From assembly GCA_903927495.1 (NCBI GenBank), contig CAIYNH010000910.1, positions 1 to 6,904 of the forward strand: 6,904 nucleotides of DNA, read 5' to 3'. Origin of the DNA: an uncultured beta proteobacterium (GTDB lineage Bacteria; Pseudomonadota; Gammaproteobacteria; Burkholderiales; Burkholderiaceae_C). Every line of letters starts with the position of its first letter. The first letter of the stretch is position 1. The translations under genes and the position numbers were made by a program. Under the pieces are notes generated by a model. It saw only the letters and a program-made list of their open reading frames with translations. It made no database searches and was not told where the DNA came from. Shown one piece after another: positions 6,426-6,904 of the stretch.

Positions 6426-6904
6426 ATGAAATCAGTCTTTAAACCCCTCGTACTTGCAGGCGTCATGGCTTGCGTGACCGCCGCTGCTTTTGCGCAAGTG
6501 CCGGGCGGCCCCATGATGGGCGCAGGTGGGCCGATGATGCACGAAGGCATGCATCACCCTGGCATGGGAAAGATGAATCCCGCCAAGATGCAGGCCATGG
6601 CGGAACGGCGTCAGGCCCGGCTGAAGGAGGTTCTCAAACTCACGCCTGCCCAGGAAGGCGCCTGGACCACCTTCACGGCAGCCATGAAACCGCCGGCCGA
6701 TCTGATGGCGAAACGACCTGATTTTGCTGAAATCGCCAAGTTGCCTACGCCTGAGCGCATCGACAAAATGCAAGCCCTGCATGCGCAGCATTCGACCGAG
6801 ATGAATGCTGTTATGGAAAAGCGTGGCGCTGCCACCAAGGCTTTTTATGCGACGCTGACGCCAGAACAGCAAAAAGTTTTTGATACCAGCACAGCGCGGC
6901 ATCA
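6426..6904 (+). CDS. Spy/CpxP-like periplasmic LTxxQ protein, Met/His-rich (3' end beyond window)
   Basis: The reading frame is open from the ATG at 6426 to the window edge, giving 159 codons and two bases without a stop. AAGGA (6414-6418) precedes the ATG by 7 nt. Residues 1-23 form a Sec signal peptide (basic start MKSVFK, hydrophobic core, likely cleavage after AAAFA). The mature N-terminus (24-50) is low-complexity and metal-ligand rich, with seven Met and three His, including PMMHEGMHHPGM. Two LTxxQ motifs, LTPAQ (72-76) and LTPEQ (144-148), flank a charged helical region; this pair defines the Spy/CpxP family of periplasmic chaperones and stress sensors. Spy is known to be copper-inducible in E. 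coli. The location beyond copZ-cueR suggests a periplasmic copper-binding or protein-protecting role here, but this is inference. Whether it is expressed from the copper promoter is uncertain because 153 nt separate it from the previous gene. Confidence 0.85.
   Translation, partial: MKSVFKPLVLAGVMACVTAAAFAQVPGGPMMGAGGPMMHEGMHHPGMGKMNPAKMQAMAERRQARLKEVLKLTPAQEGAWTTFTAAMKPPADLMAKRPDFAEIAKLPTPERIDKMQALHAQHSTEMNAVMEKRGAATKAFYATLTPEQQKVFDTSTARH

Noticed and set aside
6432..6902. Minus-strand open frame opposite the Spy-like gene
   Set aside because: The plus-strand frame has a ribosome site, a signal peptide and two LTxxQ motifs. The minus frame has none of these.

Overview
The window looks like chromosomal DNA of a betaproteobacterium, most likely Burkholderiales. 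This is inferred from the moderately GC-rich coding sequence, the copA / copZ-cueR layout and the protein families; no rRNA or other phylogenetic marker is present. All genes belong to recognisable families. I do not see a wholly new system. The most interesting part is the copper-control region around 5256-5391 and the small genes that follow it.

Left part (1-2615, + strand). The 3' end of an aldehyde dehydrogenase of the coniferyl-aldehyde-dehydrogenase type is followed 25 nt later by a complete FAD-dependent GMC alcohol dehydrogenase. Together they could oxidise an alcohol to an aldehyde and then to a carboxylic acid. After a 110-nt gap with a weak terminator-like hairpin comes a beta-class glutathione S-transferase with Cys10 and His106. 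A 300-nt AT-rich non-coding stretch (2616-2915) with small direct repeats separates this gene from the convergent copA.

Right part (2916-6904), copper homeostasis. copA (minus strand, Cu(I)-exporting P1B ATPase) diverges from copZ (cytoplasmic Cu(I) chaperone) and cueR (Cu(I)-sensing MerR-family activator), which overlap by ATGA. The divergent region holds two back-to-back CueR-type promoters, each with TTGACC, a 19-bp spacer and a -10 box (CAAAAT toward copZ-cueR, TAGGCT toward copA). The copA promoter lies over the most upstream possible ATG and puts the predicted transcript start at or one base before the ATG at 5255. The copA message is therefore probably leaderless and the protein 779 residues, not 788.

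Downstream of cueR, on the same strand, are a 65-residue two-segment membrane protein (DUF2892/YgaP-like) and the start of a secreted Spy/CpxP-like LTxxQ protein with a Met/His-rich N-terminus, which runs off the window. A working model is that CueR senses Cu(I) and activates both promoters, CopZ carries Cu(I) to CopA, CopA exports it to the periplasm, and the Met/His-rich protein may bind metal or protect proteins there. The last step is inference.
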